In this document: in pieces, positions 35,674 to 44,594 of the stretch
Layout of the letters: every line of letters starts with the position of its first letter
How positions within the stretch are numbered: position 1 is the first letter of the stretch
Origin: Sphingomonadales bacterium
GTDB lineage: Bacteria > Pseudomonadota > Alphaproteobacteria > Sphingomonadales > Sphingomonadaceae
NCBI GenBank assembly: GCA_006226685.1
Contig: SBGG01000049.1
Location: 1 to 44,594 of the forward strand
Length of the DNA: 44,594 nt
Direction: 5' to 3'
Program-made: the position numbers and the translations under genes
Notes under the pieces: model-generated
Told to the model about the DNA's origin: nothing
The model's input: the letters and a program-made list of their open reading frames with translations, nothing else
Database searches by the model: none

Positions 35674-36207
35674 TCAACCGTTCAGCCGCCCGGCGAACCC
35701 TTTCCTCAATTTCTGCAGCTTCGGCGGAATAACCGCCATGCAATAGGGATTGCGCGTACCCACGCGATTCCAATAATCCTGATGATATCCTTCGGCCGGA
35801 TACCAGGCCGATAACGGTTCGATGCTCGTCATGATCGGCGCGCCCTGACCGGCCTGCGCCCGCGCAATCGCCTCTTGGGCGGCCTCCGCCTGAGCATCGT
35901 CATGCGGAAAAATGGCAGAACGATATTGGGTGCCGATGTCATTCCCCTGCCGATTCAGCGTCGTCGGGTCGTGGGTAGCGAAAAACACGTCCAGCAGCTC
36001 GCCATAACCGATCACATCGGGATCAAAGCCGATACGGATCGCTTCGGCATGGCCAGTCGTGCCCGTGCACACCTGCTCATAGGTCGGATCGGCCACCGTT
36101 CCGCCAATATACCCGCTTTCCACGCTGTTTACCCCGGCCAGCTGCTGAAACACCGCCTCGGTGCACCAGAAGCAGCCGCCCGCCAGCGTCGCCCATTGTC
36201 CGGCCAT
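35674..36207 (-). CDS. msrA: Peptide methionine-S-sulfoxide reductase
   Basis: A 177-residue MsrA that repairs the S epimer of methionine sulfoxide in proteins. The catalytic motif is GCFWCTEAVF, with Cys12 nucleophilic and Cys15 two residues later. EGYHQDYW carries the conserved tyrosine/aspartate pocket. Cys near the end (NPYCMAV) is a candidate resolving residue. I chose MAGQWATLAGGCFWC at 36207, with an AGGAAG ribosome-binding site, over an upstream frame that reads back into fadD. It lies ten bases after the fadD stop on the same strand, so the two are probably co-transcribed. Confidence 0.94.
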   Translation of the reverse strand: MAGQWATLAGGCFWCTEAVFQQLAGVNSVESGYIGGTVADPTYEQVCTGTTGHAEAIRIGFDPDVIGYGELLDVFFATHDPTTLNRQGNDIGTQYRSAIFPHDDAQAEAAQEAIARAQAGQGAPIMTSIEPLSAWYPAEGYHQDYWNRVGTRNPYCMAVIPPKLQKLRKGFAGRLNG

Positions 36208-36217
36208 CTTGCTTCCT

Positions 36218-37912
36218 TCACTCTGTTTCGTTGCGCTGGGCTGCCTTCGCCTTTTCCTCGGCCACCAGTTCCTTGCGCGATAATTTGCCGACCAGAGTCT
36301 TGGGAAGCTCGGCACGAATTTCAACCTCTACCACCCGCTCATGCTTGCCAAGCTGAGGGTTGAGCCACGCTTTCAATTCTTCTCCGCCGATATCCATCCC
36401 GCTATTGAGCGTCACGAACGCCTTCGGGCTCTCGCCACGATAGGGATCGGGAATGCCGATCACCAGTGCTTCCTTAACGGCATCATGGCCGTAAAGCACA
36501 GCCTCCACCTGGCTGGGGAACACCTTGAATCCGCCGACCGCGATCATGTCCTTCAACCGGTCGACAATACGGATATAGCCATCGGCATCGATGGTCGCGA
36601 CATCGCCGGTGCGCATATAATCGCCGGCGAACACCGTCTCATCGGCATCCGGCCGCCCCCAATAGCCTTTCATCCGCTGCGGTCCGGAAAAGACCAGTTC
36701 GCCCGGCTCGCCCGGTTCGGCGTCGCGGGTCGCATCCTCGCGATCCAGCAGCTTCACCCGCGTACCGGGCAATGGCTGGCCGATACTGCCGCCCTTGTTC
36801 AACCCTTCATAGGGGTTGGCGCTCACCACGCCGCTGCTTTCGGTCAGCCCATAGCCTTCAACGATAGTCGCGCCGGTGATATTCTCGAACCGGTGCTTGA
36901 CCTCCAGCGGCAGCGGCGCGCCACCCGATATGCAGACCCGCAGCGACGAAAAATTCGCGCTTTCCAGCGCCGGATGATCGAGCAACGCCTGATACATGGT
37001 CGGCACACCGGGCAGATAGACCGCCTTCGTCCGCTCCACCGCCTTTATGACCTGCCCCGCGTCGAAACGCGGCAACAGCACCATTTCACCACCATCGGCA
37101 ACCGTGCGGTTCAGCACGCAGGTATTGGCGAATACATGGAACAGCGGCAACACGCCGACAATCCGGTCCACTTCTCCCTTGTGCGGATCGATCATCGCAA
37201 CCTGCCGGGCGTTGGCCGACAGATTCTGATGAGTCAGCATCGCCCCTTTGGGCACGCCGGTGGTCCCGCCCGTATATTGGATCAACGCAATATCGGTGCA
37301 GGCGTCGATCGCAACCGCAGGCGCCTCTCCGTCATTGTCGATCAGCCTGGAAAAATCGACGATGCGCGGATCATGCGGGCGCTCGGCAATTTCGCTGCCC
37401 TTGAACAGGCGGTAGAACAGCGATTTCGCGGGAGGCAAAGCTCCCGCCACCGACCCCACCACCAGCTTTTCGAGGCTGCTGCGGTTCATCACCTCTATCG
37501 CCGTCGGCAGCAACGCCTTTGCGGACAGGGTGAAAAGCAGCCGGGTGCCGCTATCCTCGACCTGATGACGCAGTTCATCGATCGTATAGAGCGGCGAGAA
37601 GTTGACGACGATCGCCCCCATCATCATCGCCCCATAATAGGCCGCGACATAATGGGGCACATTGGGCAGGAACAACCCGATCCGGTCTCCCTGCACCACG
37701 CCCATATCGTGCAACCCGCGGGCGACGCGCTTCGCCGCATAGGCGACCTCGGCATAGCTGAATTTGCGCCCCATGAAATCGATCATCGGCGCAAAAGCTT
37801 TCTCACGCGCGACCGCCATCAGCATGTCGGGCAGTGTAAGGGGGGACAGATGACTGTCCCACGGGACCGGATGATTATAATGATCGGTCCAAATAAATTT
37901 TTCTCTCTCCAT
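36218..37912 (-). CDS. fadD: Long-chain fatty-acid-CoA ligase
   Basis: A 564-residue AMP-forming acyl-CoA synthetase that activates fatty acids with ATP and CoA for beta-oxidation or lipid synthesis. The AMP-binding motif is YTGGTTGVPKGAM (213-225). The adenylation core A5/A7/A8 motifs follow: EGYGLTESSGV, TGDVATIDADGYIRIVDR, and GGFKVFPSQVEA. The catalytic lysine is in PKTLVGKLSRKEL near the C-terminus. The substrate chain length is inferred from the FadD subgroup. ATG 37912 has GGAG three bases upstream. It heads a two-gene unit with msrA, which is not an obvious metabolic partner. Confidence 0.93.
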   Translation of the reverse strand: MEREKFIWTDHYNHPVPWDSHLSPLTLPDMLMAVAREKAFAPMIDFMGRKFSYAEVAYAAKRVARGLHDMGVVQGDRIGLFLPNVPHYVAAYYGAMMMGAIVVNFSPLYTIDELRHQVEDSGTRLLFTLSAKALLPTAIEVMNRSSLEKLVVGSVAGALPPAKSLFYRLFKGSEIAERPHDPRIVDFSRLIDNDGEAPAVAIDACTDIALIQYTGGTTGVPKGAMLTHQNLSANARQVAMIDPHKGEVDRIVGVLPLFHVFANTCVLNRTVADGGEMVLLPRFDAGQVIKAVERTKAVYLPGVPTMYQALLDHPALESANFSSLRVCISGGAPLPLEVKHRFENITGATIVEGYGLTESSGVVSANPYEGLNKGGSIGQPLPGTRVKLLDREDATRDAEPGEPGELVFSGPQRMKGYWGRPDADETVFAGDYMRTGDVATIDADGYIRIVDRLKDMIAVGGFKVFPSQVEAVLYGHDAVKEALVIGIPDPYRGESPKAFVTLNSGMDIGGEELKAWLNPQLGKHERVVEVEIRAELPKTLVGKLSRKELVAEEKAKAAQRNETE

Positions 37913-38301
37913 TGCTCCACTTTATATCACAGGTGGAAACTGACAATGGGAATTCAGTAGGCTATCTCGCGGCAGGAACAGAAGAATACCGGCACAAAGT
38001 ACCGGGGAGCAGCCCCCCGGTCCGCAAGGTCTATCGCTTCCCCCTCCATTAGGGTCAGCCCCCATTACTGGCACCATTGAGGTTTGAAGCAAAATGGCTC
38101 AGCGCAAAGAAGAAAGGCGTAGGAATATACCGATATTTCCACGCTTTTCGACGCAGCGCCGGGCCATTTTGGTCAAATCCCTGCGGGACGTCCAAATAAC
38201 CCAATCACCCCTGGAAAGGCGGCCAGCCTTACCGGCGGGCAATTCGGCCCGATATGCTCGCCATCTGGGCGCCTCAACGGTATCAGCAATGGGCCCTGCC
38301 T
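37913..38301. other. 389-bp intergenic region
   Basis: This lies between the 3' end of the barrel gene and the 5' end of fadD, both on the minus strand. A plus-strand frame (38094-38324) is unremarkable and probably not coding. The only structure is a perfect 7-bp hairpin, ACCGGGG/CCCCGGT at 38001-38021, without a T-run. I found no good -35/-10 pair for fadD. Confidence 0.55.
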
Positions 38302-41300
38302 CTAATATCGTCCGACGATATTGATGAAAAAGCCCTTCCGGTCATAACCGAAATCGGTCAGATCATCGCTGAACCGGGTAAAGTTATAACCGACACCGAT
38401 GCGCAGGTTTTTGGCAACATCGCGATCGAGACCGACGAGGACACCATGCTTGACGCCGCCATCTTTCACGTCAAGCGCGCGATATTCGGCAAGGGCATGC
38501 CATTTGGACAGGACCTCATAACGGACCTGCCCGGCAAGGAAGGTTGTTGCGGAATCGAACCATTCGCCGCTCCCGCGCCCCATACGCACTTCGCCCTCCC
38601 GACGAGCCACCTTGGCGGCGAGTTCCCAGTGACGATCAAGCCGGTGAACCCCTTCAAGAGAGAAGATGTGCGACCGCTGGTCATAATCCGCACCACCTTC
38701 CTGACCGAGTGTGGCAAGATCGTAGAGATAGGTATAACGACCGAAGACACCCCAGCGACTATTGTTCCAGGGCCGCCACGCGAATCCGACATTGCCTTCG
38801 ATGAACTTTGCGCCGGCGAGCGGATCCATATCGTCCTTGGTATCGGAATAGTTGAACCTTGCGGCGACACGCCAGCTTTCATTGATCTTGTGGGTGATAC
38901 GATTGGTGGTGACCCATTGTTTGCGCCGTTCCGCACCGGTATCGCGGCGCCATTCCAGCTTGCTCTGCCAGTCGGTATCCGGTGAGGTGCGACCCAGACG
39001 GATGCTCACCGCCCGCCGGTCGACGATGCCGCCTGCCTGATTTCTGAGTTCTCCGGTCTGAAAAGTGATGCCGGTGCTCCAGCCCTGCGCCGGGTAGAAA
39101 TCCAGGCCATAGGTATGGGCAAGACCGGATTGGGCCTGTTCCTTCAGATACTGACTTTCGTTGAAGATATTGACCTGGCTGGAAAGGCGCCAGCGCTGCC
39201 CCAATGTCCAGCCATTCTGGCGATTGGGGTTGAGCAGATTCTCATATTGGGTCGTGTCGGTCGAATAGGTATAGGCACCATATAAAGTGTGGTCCGGCGC
39301 AAGCTTATATTCGGCGTTCACAGTCGCGGCATCGCCACGATCGCCGGTGCTGACCTCCGCACCGACCGATGACTGGTTGCCGAACAGATACCGCCCGCCG
39401 GCGAGCACCATGTCATTGCTGCGATAGCGGCCACGATCATCGTCGAGCGTGAGCTGGCCCTGCGCATAGAGATCGACCGCAGTACCGATGCGGCGTGTAT
39501 ATTTAAGGGCGCCGAGCATGCCGGCCGCATCCGCATAAGCCGATTTTTCTTCGACGCGACGGATTTCGGCGGCAAGGCTGTTCGCATCGTCAAGCCGCCA
39601 GTCAAGGCTGCCCTGCGCCTGAAGAAGCGAACTCGCACCGCTTTCCGCCTTGCTGTAACGGGCATAGATCCCCAGATTCGGAGCGATCTGGCCGAGCACC
39701 TCGCCCCCATATTCGGTGGTGGGCAAGCCGCTATTATATCGGCTGGTGGAATAGCCCGCATCGGTTTCGCGCCACCATGCTGCCGCGCTCCAGTCGAGTT
39801 CCACCCAGCCAAGCTCTGTCAGGTTGACACGCGCCTCGATAGACTTGGCGTCCCCATCCTGGGGCCCCGTGCTGGTGAGGCGCGTGAAATCGAAACCACC
39901 ATTGGTCGAGAAGAAAGTGGGCGCGGCCAACGCCTCTGTATGGGCAAACTCACCCTTGATATAGGTACCCTTGCCCGCCTGCAGCGTGATATCACCACCA
40001 TAGAGGGTGTAATCCTCGCCGGCCCGGTTCTCATCGATATAGGTGGCGCCGATGCCGACATGATCGCCAAACCATTGCTTCCCGCGAAGACCGGCGGTGA
40101 TTTCGTTGCTGTCGAAACTTGACGGCACCCACTCATAATCGACAATCAGTCGCTGCTCAAATCCGTCGAGCGGCGCATCGCGGGTGATCGACGGAGCATT
40201 TTCCCGCGTGATCTGGGCAAGCGAGCGCGTAAGGATGATGCGCCCCTGCAACTCGTCAATCTCATAGTCCGCGCCGCGGGTAAGCTGAACCCTGTTTTCC
40301 GAACGTCCCGTGGTCCGATCCCGAATCTCAAGATAGACGACATCGGAACCGGGCAGCAGATCGGTGTGACGCAGATAATAGAGGCTGCCGCCGGTACCTA
40401 TAAACTCATTATGCCCCGGTGCCGTCTGCGCCTGCGAACCGAACAGGCGCAGTTCCGTATTCGGGTCACCCCACAGATTATTGCCGTTCGAGCGCCAGTT
40501 GAGCGCCGCGCCATAAAGTGAGCGGATATATTGCGCATAATCGGTACCGGTAATGCCGGTCTGATAATTACCCCACAACGCCTGGTTCTTATCCCAGTCG
40601 ACGCGCAGGTAAAAACGGCCCATCGTGTCGATATCGCGACGGGTCGTCGAGTCATCGCCATAGATGGGATAATAGAGATCAGGGTCGAGCCGACGGAAAA
40701 CATCCTGCGGATCGGCCTTGCCAAAACCCTTGAACAGATCGCCGATATCCCGCTCGGTCGTGTCGGCCTGGGCGGTAACCAGATAACGCCCGCCCAGCTT
40801 CGACTTCACATAGAAGGCAAGGCGTCCATCGGCGAGAATGTCGTCATTAACACGGCTATCCCCGGCAAATGGCTCGACCGAACCGGAAATATTATTCTGT
40901 GAAATCGTAAGGTCGGCAATACCGACACCAAAGAAGTAACGGCCAGTGACATCGATATCGAGCGTGTGATGCTGCGCGGTTTCACCACCAGCGCCCTGAA
41001 GCGCAATATCAAAGCTGTGATGGCCAGTGGGCGAAAGATATTCGGCTACGAACTTACGTTCCAGATCGACCGGATAGGATTCCCCATTGATCGTGAGCTG
41101 CTTGTTCGGCGGAAGATTCCGCCCCTGAATACGGATGCGAGAGCCGCGAATGGCGATATTCTGCTGCCGCAAACCATTGCTGCCAAACACATCGTTGATA
41201 AGATTCTGCATCTGCGCCTGCTCGGTGGTGAGCGCCGTCCCGAGCGTTTTTTCGATATTGCTGCGCAATATCTGGTTATTCCGCGCGACATCCTCAGGCC

Positions 41301-41991
41301 GGACGAGTTGCAAACGCCGTTGAATCGTCTCATCGAAGGCGCCGTTTTCGCCATAGGCACGCAACACATAGATCAACTCATCGCCAGTACGAAAACGATA
41401 GCTGCCAGGAAGCGCGCCATCCCAGCTCACCTGCGTAACGGCAGCGACATCAAGCGGGATGACCGCGAGCGGCTCGATCAGGTCGGCATCGGTGCTGCGA
41501 TAGACGGAAATTTCGAACTTGCGGATGAATCCGGGATAATTACCGCGTACGAAAAACTGCACCGGCTCAACAATTCGCGTCCCATCATAGGCGATGATAG
41601 AGGGAGCCGAAACCGAGAGTTCGGGCTGACCGAGCGTGGGGTCTTCCGTGGCCCAGATCGCACCGCCATTGGGAAGCGAAATCGAGAATTTTCCAAGCGC
41701 AGTGGCCTGTCCCGGCTGCTCCACGGCGATGGTCGCGCGCCGATCCGGCTGCAAGGCCTCAGACGAGGAATGGCTATTGGTACCGATAGAAACGGGCCGC
41801 GAATAATTGTGCGTCCGCAGCCGGAACACGATGCCGTCACTGTCCGAGCAAGCCTGCGCGGAGCAGGTCAGCCTGTCTTCCGCGACTTCAGCCGGAACAG
41901 GTTCGGGAACACTCTGGTCCTGCGCCAGCGCTGCATGAGAAACGCCGGTCAGCAGCGTGGCCAGGCCCAGATCGATCAACTTGATTTTCAT
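38302..41991 (-). CDS. Large exported outer-membrane beta-barrel-like protein
   Basis: A 1229-residue exported protein. The signal peptide is 1-23 (ending ALA), followed by an acidic, proline-rich stretch with a cysteine pair (Cys43, Cys48). Residues about 60-350 look like Ig-like beta domains. From about 360 there are many alternating hydrophobic/aromatic strands of 10-14 residues joined by charged loops, to the C-terminal INIVGRY. That is the pattern of an outer-membrane barrel, although the last residue is Tyr, not Phe. YPIYGDDST and WGNYQTGITG around 450-490 resemble segments I recall from other proteobacterial DUF11/OmpA-associated proteins of unknown role. There is no TonB box or plug signature. 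It follows the DUF11/OmpA gene after 14 bases and is probably co-transcribed. ATG 41991 has AAGGGG nine bases upstream. Confidence 0.72.
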   Translation of the reverse strand: MKIKLIDLGLATLLTGVSHAALAQDQSVPEPVPAEVAEDRLTCSAQACSDSDGIVFRLRTHNYSRPVSIGTNSHSSSEALQPDRRATIAVEQPGQATALGKFSISLPNGGAIWATEDPTLGQPELSVSAPSIIAYDGTRIVEPVQFFVRGNYPGFIRKFEISVYRSTDADLIEPLAVIPLDVAAVTQVSWDGALPGSYRFRTGDELIYVLRAYGENGAFDETIQRRLQLVRPEDVARNNQILRSNIEKTLGTALTTEQAQMQNLINDVFGSNGLRQQNIAIRGSRIRIQGRNLPPNKQLTINGESYPVDLERKFVAEYLSPTGHHSFDIALQGAGGETAQHHTLDIDVTGRYFFGVGIADLTISQNNISGSVEPFAGDSRVNDDILADGRLAFYVKSKLGGRYLVTAQADTTERDIGDLFKGFGKADPQDVFRRLDPDLYYPIYGDDSTTRRDIDTMGRFYLRVDWDKNQALWGNYQTGITGTDYAQYIRSLYGAALNWRSNGNNLWGDPNTELRLFGSQAQTAPGHNEFIGTGGSLYYLRHTDLLPGSDVVYLEIRDRTTGRSENRVQLTRGADYEIDELQGRIILTRSLAQITRENAPSITRDAPLDGFEQRLIVDYEWVPSSFDSNEITAGLRGKQWFGDHVGIGATYIDENRAGEDYTLYGGDITLQAGKGTYIKGEFAHTEALAAPTFFSTNGGFDFTRLTSTGPQDGDAKSIEARVNLTELGWVELDWSAAAWWRETDAGYSTSRYNSGLPTTEYGGEVLGQIAPNLGIYARYSKAESGASSLLQAQGSLDWRLDDANSLAAEIRRVEEKSAYADAAGMLGALKYTRRIGTAVDLYAQGQLTLDDDRGRYRSNDMVLAGGRYLFGNQSSVGAEVSTGDRGDAATVNAEYKLAPDHTLYGAYTYSTDTTQYENLLNPNRQNGWTLGQRWRLSSQVNIFNESQYLKEQAQSGLAHTYGLDFYPAQGWSTGITFQTGELRNQAGGIVDRRAVSIRLGRTSPDTDWQSKLEWRRDTGAERRKQWVTTNRITHKINESWRVAARFNYSDTKDDMDPLAGAKFIEGNVGFAWRPWNNSRWGVFGRYTYLYDLATLGQEGGADYDQRSHIFSLEGVHRLDRHWELAAKVARREGEVRMGRGSGEWFDSATTFLAGQVRYEVLSKWHALAEYRALDVKDGGVKHGVLVGLDRDVAKNLRIGVGYNFTRFSDDLTDFGYDRKGFFINIVGRY

Positions 41992-42005
41992 GACCCTGCC
42001 CCCCT

Positions 42006-44594
42006 TCACTTGTTCTGCTCGTCGACAAGCGCGGTCGGGTCGTTACTGCCGTCGACTCTGACCTTTGCGCGAATGTCGGGAGGTAGGCGGCTGGCAAGCG
42101 CATCATAGACCGCCCGGGCGCGGCGCATACCGAGCGCGGTGTTGTAATCGACATCCCCCCGCACATCGGTGTGGCCGACGATGGCTATCGTGCCGCCGCC
42201 TTTCTGCGCGAGCCAGACTGCCAGCCTATCGAACAAGGGAGCGAACTCCGGCCTGATGTCGGACATGTCGGTATCGAACAGGACGGTCCCCAGAAGAGCG
42301 CCCCCTTCGTCGATTCCGACGACCATCGAGGACGGATCATCGACCCGGCCACGCGCGGTGATGACGAGTTTCTTCGCCGAGGCCGCATCCAGTTTACCCA
42401 GAAGAGCGGACCTCACCGCTTCGGCTCGATCGAACGCCAGCGCCTCATTCTCGCCATTGGCTTCGATCACGACTTCGCCCCCCTGATAGCTGCCGATACT
42501 GGCGGCCATCCGATCGATCGCGGGAAGATATTCCTCGCGGACCTCGGCGCTTCCCGTGGCAAAGATCACGCTGCCCAGTTCCAGCTCGACAGTATCCGTC
42601 CGCCCTTCAATCAGCGTAACAGGCAGCTTCACCCCCCAATCGAAGCGAACCGGAATGCCGGGGGTGATACGGCGCAACAGGGGATTATCCGTCGTGAATT
42701 CGGTGCCGTCGGGCAATGTAGACGGGTCGACCTTCAGGATGAAGTTACGGCCACGTTCCCAAATTCCGCCGGGAACCCCCACCAGATGGTAACGGCCGAA
42801 CTGATCGGTCTCCATCACCAGCCCCTCAACCGAGGCAATGCGCACGCCGGGGATGCCGCGTTCGTCAATGCCGGCATTCTCGACGATATAGTCGACAACA
42901 TAGCCCCCTTCGCCCTGCGCGATCCGGCGCTCGACCCGCGGTTCAGCGCCATTCAGACCTTTCGCCGCATCGCCACTCTTTTCGACCCTGACCTTCCCCG
43001 CCGCGTCCATCCGAACGGTGACGCCCTGACCGCTGGTGAGGACGAAATCATCGGTGAAGGCCGGCGCGGTCAGGCGCTGGCGGATCACAATCCTATGGTT
43101 TTCGATCGGGTCCGCTTCCGACTGGCGCGCGCTGATGCGGCCGAGACGAATGCCGTGCAACAAGGGCGCACTTGCATCCGGTTCGGGCGTCATGCCGTTG
43201 CCGCGGTCAATTCCCGTCGAACCCGGTATATAGGCCTCCGGCGCAAAGCCGCCCTGCACGTGAAGATCGGAAAGCGCCGCGCTGTCCTGCCACCCGTCAC
43301 CGTCGCGATCATCAAAGACGGTACCGAAAATCAGCGATTCATCGACCATCGGATCGCCAACCAGCTCGACCTGAGCGGTAGCCGGGTTGGAAACGGGAGC
43401 ATTCCCGCCAGAGTGGACCTGCGCCTGGTTGATGTGGTTGCCCTGGCGAACACCGGCCCCCACGCGCATCAGGTAGACGAGTGTGGCCGTGTCACCGGCG
43501 CGGACGTCAACCCCCTCAAAACGCAGCGGGCTCTGACCGGATATGGTGGCGGCATTATCGCCGTCGACGACCTGCAACGACCCTTCGACATAAGTGAAGC
43601 CGGCCGGTGGCATATCGACGATGCTGCCATCGATCAGGTCGCGCTCGCCGACATTCTCGAGCGAAAGCGTATAGCGAACAAGATCGCCGATCTTGACCTC
43701 GCGCACAGCGGCGGTCTTGACGAGCCGGATCAGGGGCAGTTCGACCTTGTGCTCGATCGCACATGCCTCGCAACTCGGCACGGCCGTACCGCCACCGCCG
43801 GTCGCCGTCACCAGATTGCGCACCATCTCACCCGCATTGCCATTGACGGTCGCCGTGTAGGTCAGGCTGTGCGTACCGACCGGAGTGCCTGCGGGAAGCG
43901 TGCAGGTCATGGTCTCGCCGGTCACTTCGCAACCGGAAGGCATGGTCACAATGGTCAGGCCGGGATCGGGAGTATCGACCAGAACAAGTGGTTCGGTCGT
44001 CGCGGCGTCGGCAACGGTCGCAATCAACGAATAATGGACCGTCTGGCCGACCTGAACGCTTTGGCCCGCCGTCGGATCAGCCGCCTTGGCAAGGCTGATG
44101 ACCGGCGCAGCAACCGACGTGTCCGTGCTGCAGCTGTCTGCGCAGACCGGAGCATCGTCCCCTGCACCGACAACAGCGTTGGTAACCGAGCCGGAAGCCT
44201 GAACATTGACGGTGGCCGTATAGGTCAGACTGTAGGTCCCGGGCGCCGTACCTGCAGGCAAGGTGCATATAAGGGGACTGGCCGCGTTGCAGGTGAAAGC
44301 TCCGGCATCGGTAACCGCCGCGAAGTCAAGACCTGCCCCCAATGTATCGGTAAGGGTCAGGACACCCGTGGTCGAAGCATTGGTGACAGTCGCCACGAGC
44401 GTGTAATTCAGGATATCTCCTGCCTTAACCGCATTGGCAGGAGCACTGACAGACTTTGCATAGGTCACGTCCGGCGCGATCACCGGCGTATTGGTGGTGC
44501 AGCTGCCCGAACAGCTCGGGCTGTCCCCGCCGGTACCGACCACCGCATTGCTCACGCTGCCCGTCGCCGTGGCGTTCACGCTCGCCGTATAGGT
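42006..44594 (-). CDS. DUF11-repeat surface protein with two C-terminal OmpA-like domains (5' part beyond right edge)
   Basis: At least 860 residues of one frame, open to the right edge, so the start, signal peptide and further repeats are missing. Visible in order: tandem DUF11 (conserved repeat) Ig-like domains of about 123 residues, each with a DTPDPGL-type or DTLGAGL-type strand and a TLPAGT loop. A DDRDGDGWQDS calcium-type loop comes next, then a carboxypeptidase-regulatory-like segment (DQFGRYHLVGVPGG). Two OmpA-like domains follow. The first (about 42350-42590) has NGEN where GHTD belongs. The second (about 42040-42300) has FDTDMSDIRPEF, GHTD and the N/R peptidoglycan-binding pattern. 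It should lie in the envelope with its C-terminus gripping peptidoglycan. It is followed by the barrel-like gene, its probable partner. Confidence 0.85.
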   Translation of the reverse strand, partial: TYTASVNATATGSVSNAVVGTGGDSPSCSGSCTTNTPVIAPDVTYAKSVSAPANAVKAGDILNYTLVATVTNASTTGVLTLTDTLGAGLDFAAVTDAGAFTCNAASPLICTLPAGTAPGTYSLTYTATVNVQASGSVTNAVVGAGDDAPVCADSCSTDTSVAAPVISLAKAADPTAGQSVQVGQTVHYSLIATVADAATTEPLVLVDTPDPGLTIVTMPSGCEVTGETMTCTLPAGTPVGTHSLTYTATVNGNAGEMVRNLVTATGGGGTAVPSCEACAIEHKVELPLIRLVKTAAVREVKIGDLVRYTLSLENVGERDLIDGSIVDMPPAGFTYVEGSLQVVDGDNAATISGQSPLRFEGVDVRAGDTATLVYLMRVGAGVRQGNHINQAQVHSGGNAPVSNPATAQVELVGDPMVDESLIFGTVFDDRDGDGWQDSAALSDLHVQGGFAPEAYIPGSTGIDRGNGMTPEPDASAPLLHGIRLGRISARQSEADPIENHRIVIRQRLTAPAFTDDFVLTSGQGVTVRMDAAGKVRVEKSGDAAKGLNGAEPRVERRIAQGEGGYVVDYIVENAGIDERGIPGVRIASVEGLVMETDQFGRYHLVGVPGGIWERGRNFILKVDPSTLPDGTEFTTDNPLLRRITPGIPVRFDWGVKLPVTLIEGRTDTVELELGSVIFATGSAEVREEYLPAIDRMAASIGSYQGGEVVIEANGENEALAFDRAEAVRSALLGKLDAASAKKLVITARGRVDDPSSMVVGIDEGGALLGTVLFDTDMSDIRPEFAPLFDRLAVWLAQKGGGTIAIVGHTDVRGDVDYNTALGMRRARAVYDALASRLPPDIRAKVRVDGSNDPTALVDEQNK

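Noticed and set aside
36341..37960. 539-residue plus-strand frame across fadD
   Set aside because: Antisense shadow; it has no motif and is rich in His/Arg/Gln.
38001..38021. Riboswitch or terminator
   Set aside because: The 7-bp hairpin has no T-tract and no conserved riboswitch core.
40966..42108. 380-residue plus-strand frame across the barrel gene
   Set aside because: Antisense to a signal-peptide-bearing gene, with no recognisable domain.

Overview
The window is chromosomal DNA of a GC-rich alphaproteobacterium, most likely a member of the Sphingomonadales. Three things support this. A RcdA-type (DUF1465) protein lies beside two small DUF465 proteins. DksA carries the alphaproteobacterial zinc-finger variant. 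Cell-envelope and fatty-acid genes are abundant, with a BA14K-type secreted protein and an intergenic palindrome of the 'GAGCATTTTC' type. No rRNA, tRNA, CRISPR array, integrase or transposase was found. Apart from the left 2.5 kb, the window looks like core chromosome.

Layout. 1-2483 is an accessory-looking, gene-poor stretch. It holds the start of a minus-strand lipoprotein with a long Thr-Pro repeat (running off the left edge), a divergent LuxR-type regulator and about 590 bp without a convincing gene. 2484-3892 holds folE and a translationally coupled pteridine-reductase-like SDR. 4173-7587 encodes a thiolase and a FadJ-type multifunctional protein (beta-oxidation), followed by galE. 8961-10870 is glnB-glnA ending in a strong terminator. 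A PhyH-type dioxygenase with a doubtful 5' end follows.

11735-18264 is tamA-tamB (outer-membrane assembly), with rcdA and two small DUF465 genes behind it. dksA lies divergent from serS-surE-K+ channel (20007-23964). 24402-30515 holds a BA14K protein, rimO, a convergent DUF3298-type lipoprotein, and a run of M17 aminopeptidase, C40 peptidase and argC. 30516-35631 holds two small unknown ORFs, a sorbosone-dehydrogenase-like protein, a DUF815 AAA+ ATPase, Sua5-type tsaC, a small lipoprotein and aqpZ. 35674-37912 is fadD-msrA on the minus strand.

The right end (38302 to beyond 44594, minus strand) is a two-gene surface locus. The first gene encodes a large DUF11-repeat protein that ends in two OmpA-like domains and runs off the right edge. 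Fifteen bases after it comes a 1229-residue exported protein that looks like an outer-membrane beta-barrel. I consider this pair the best candidate for an incompletely described system. Fatty-acid activation (fadD) and beta-oxidation (thiolase, fadJ) are in the same window but not in one operon. The envelope theme recurs in TamA/TamB, the C40 peptidase, several lipoproteins, AqpZ and the DUF11/OmpA locus.
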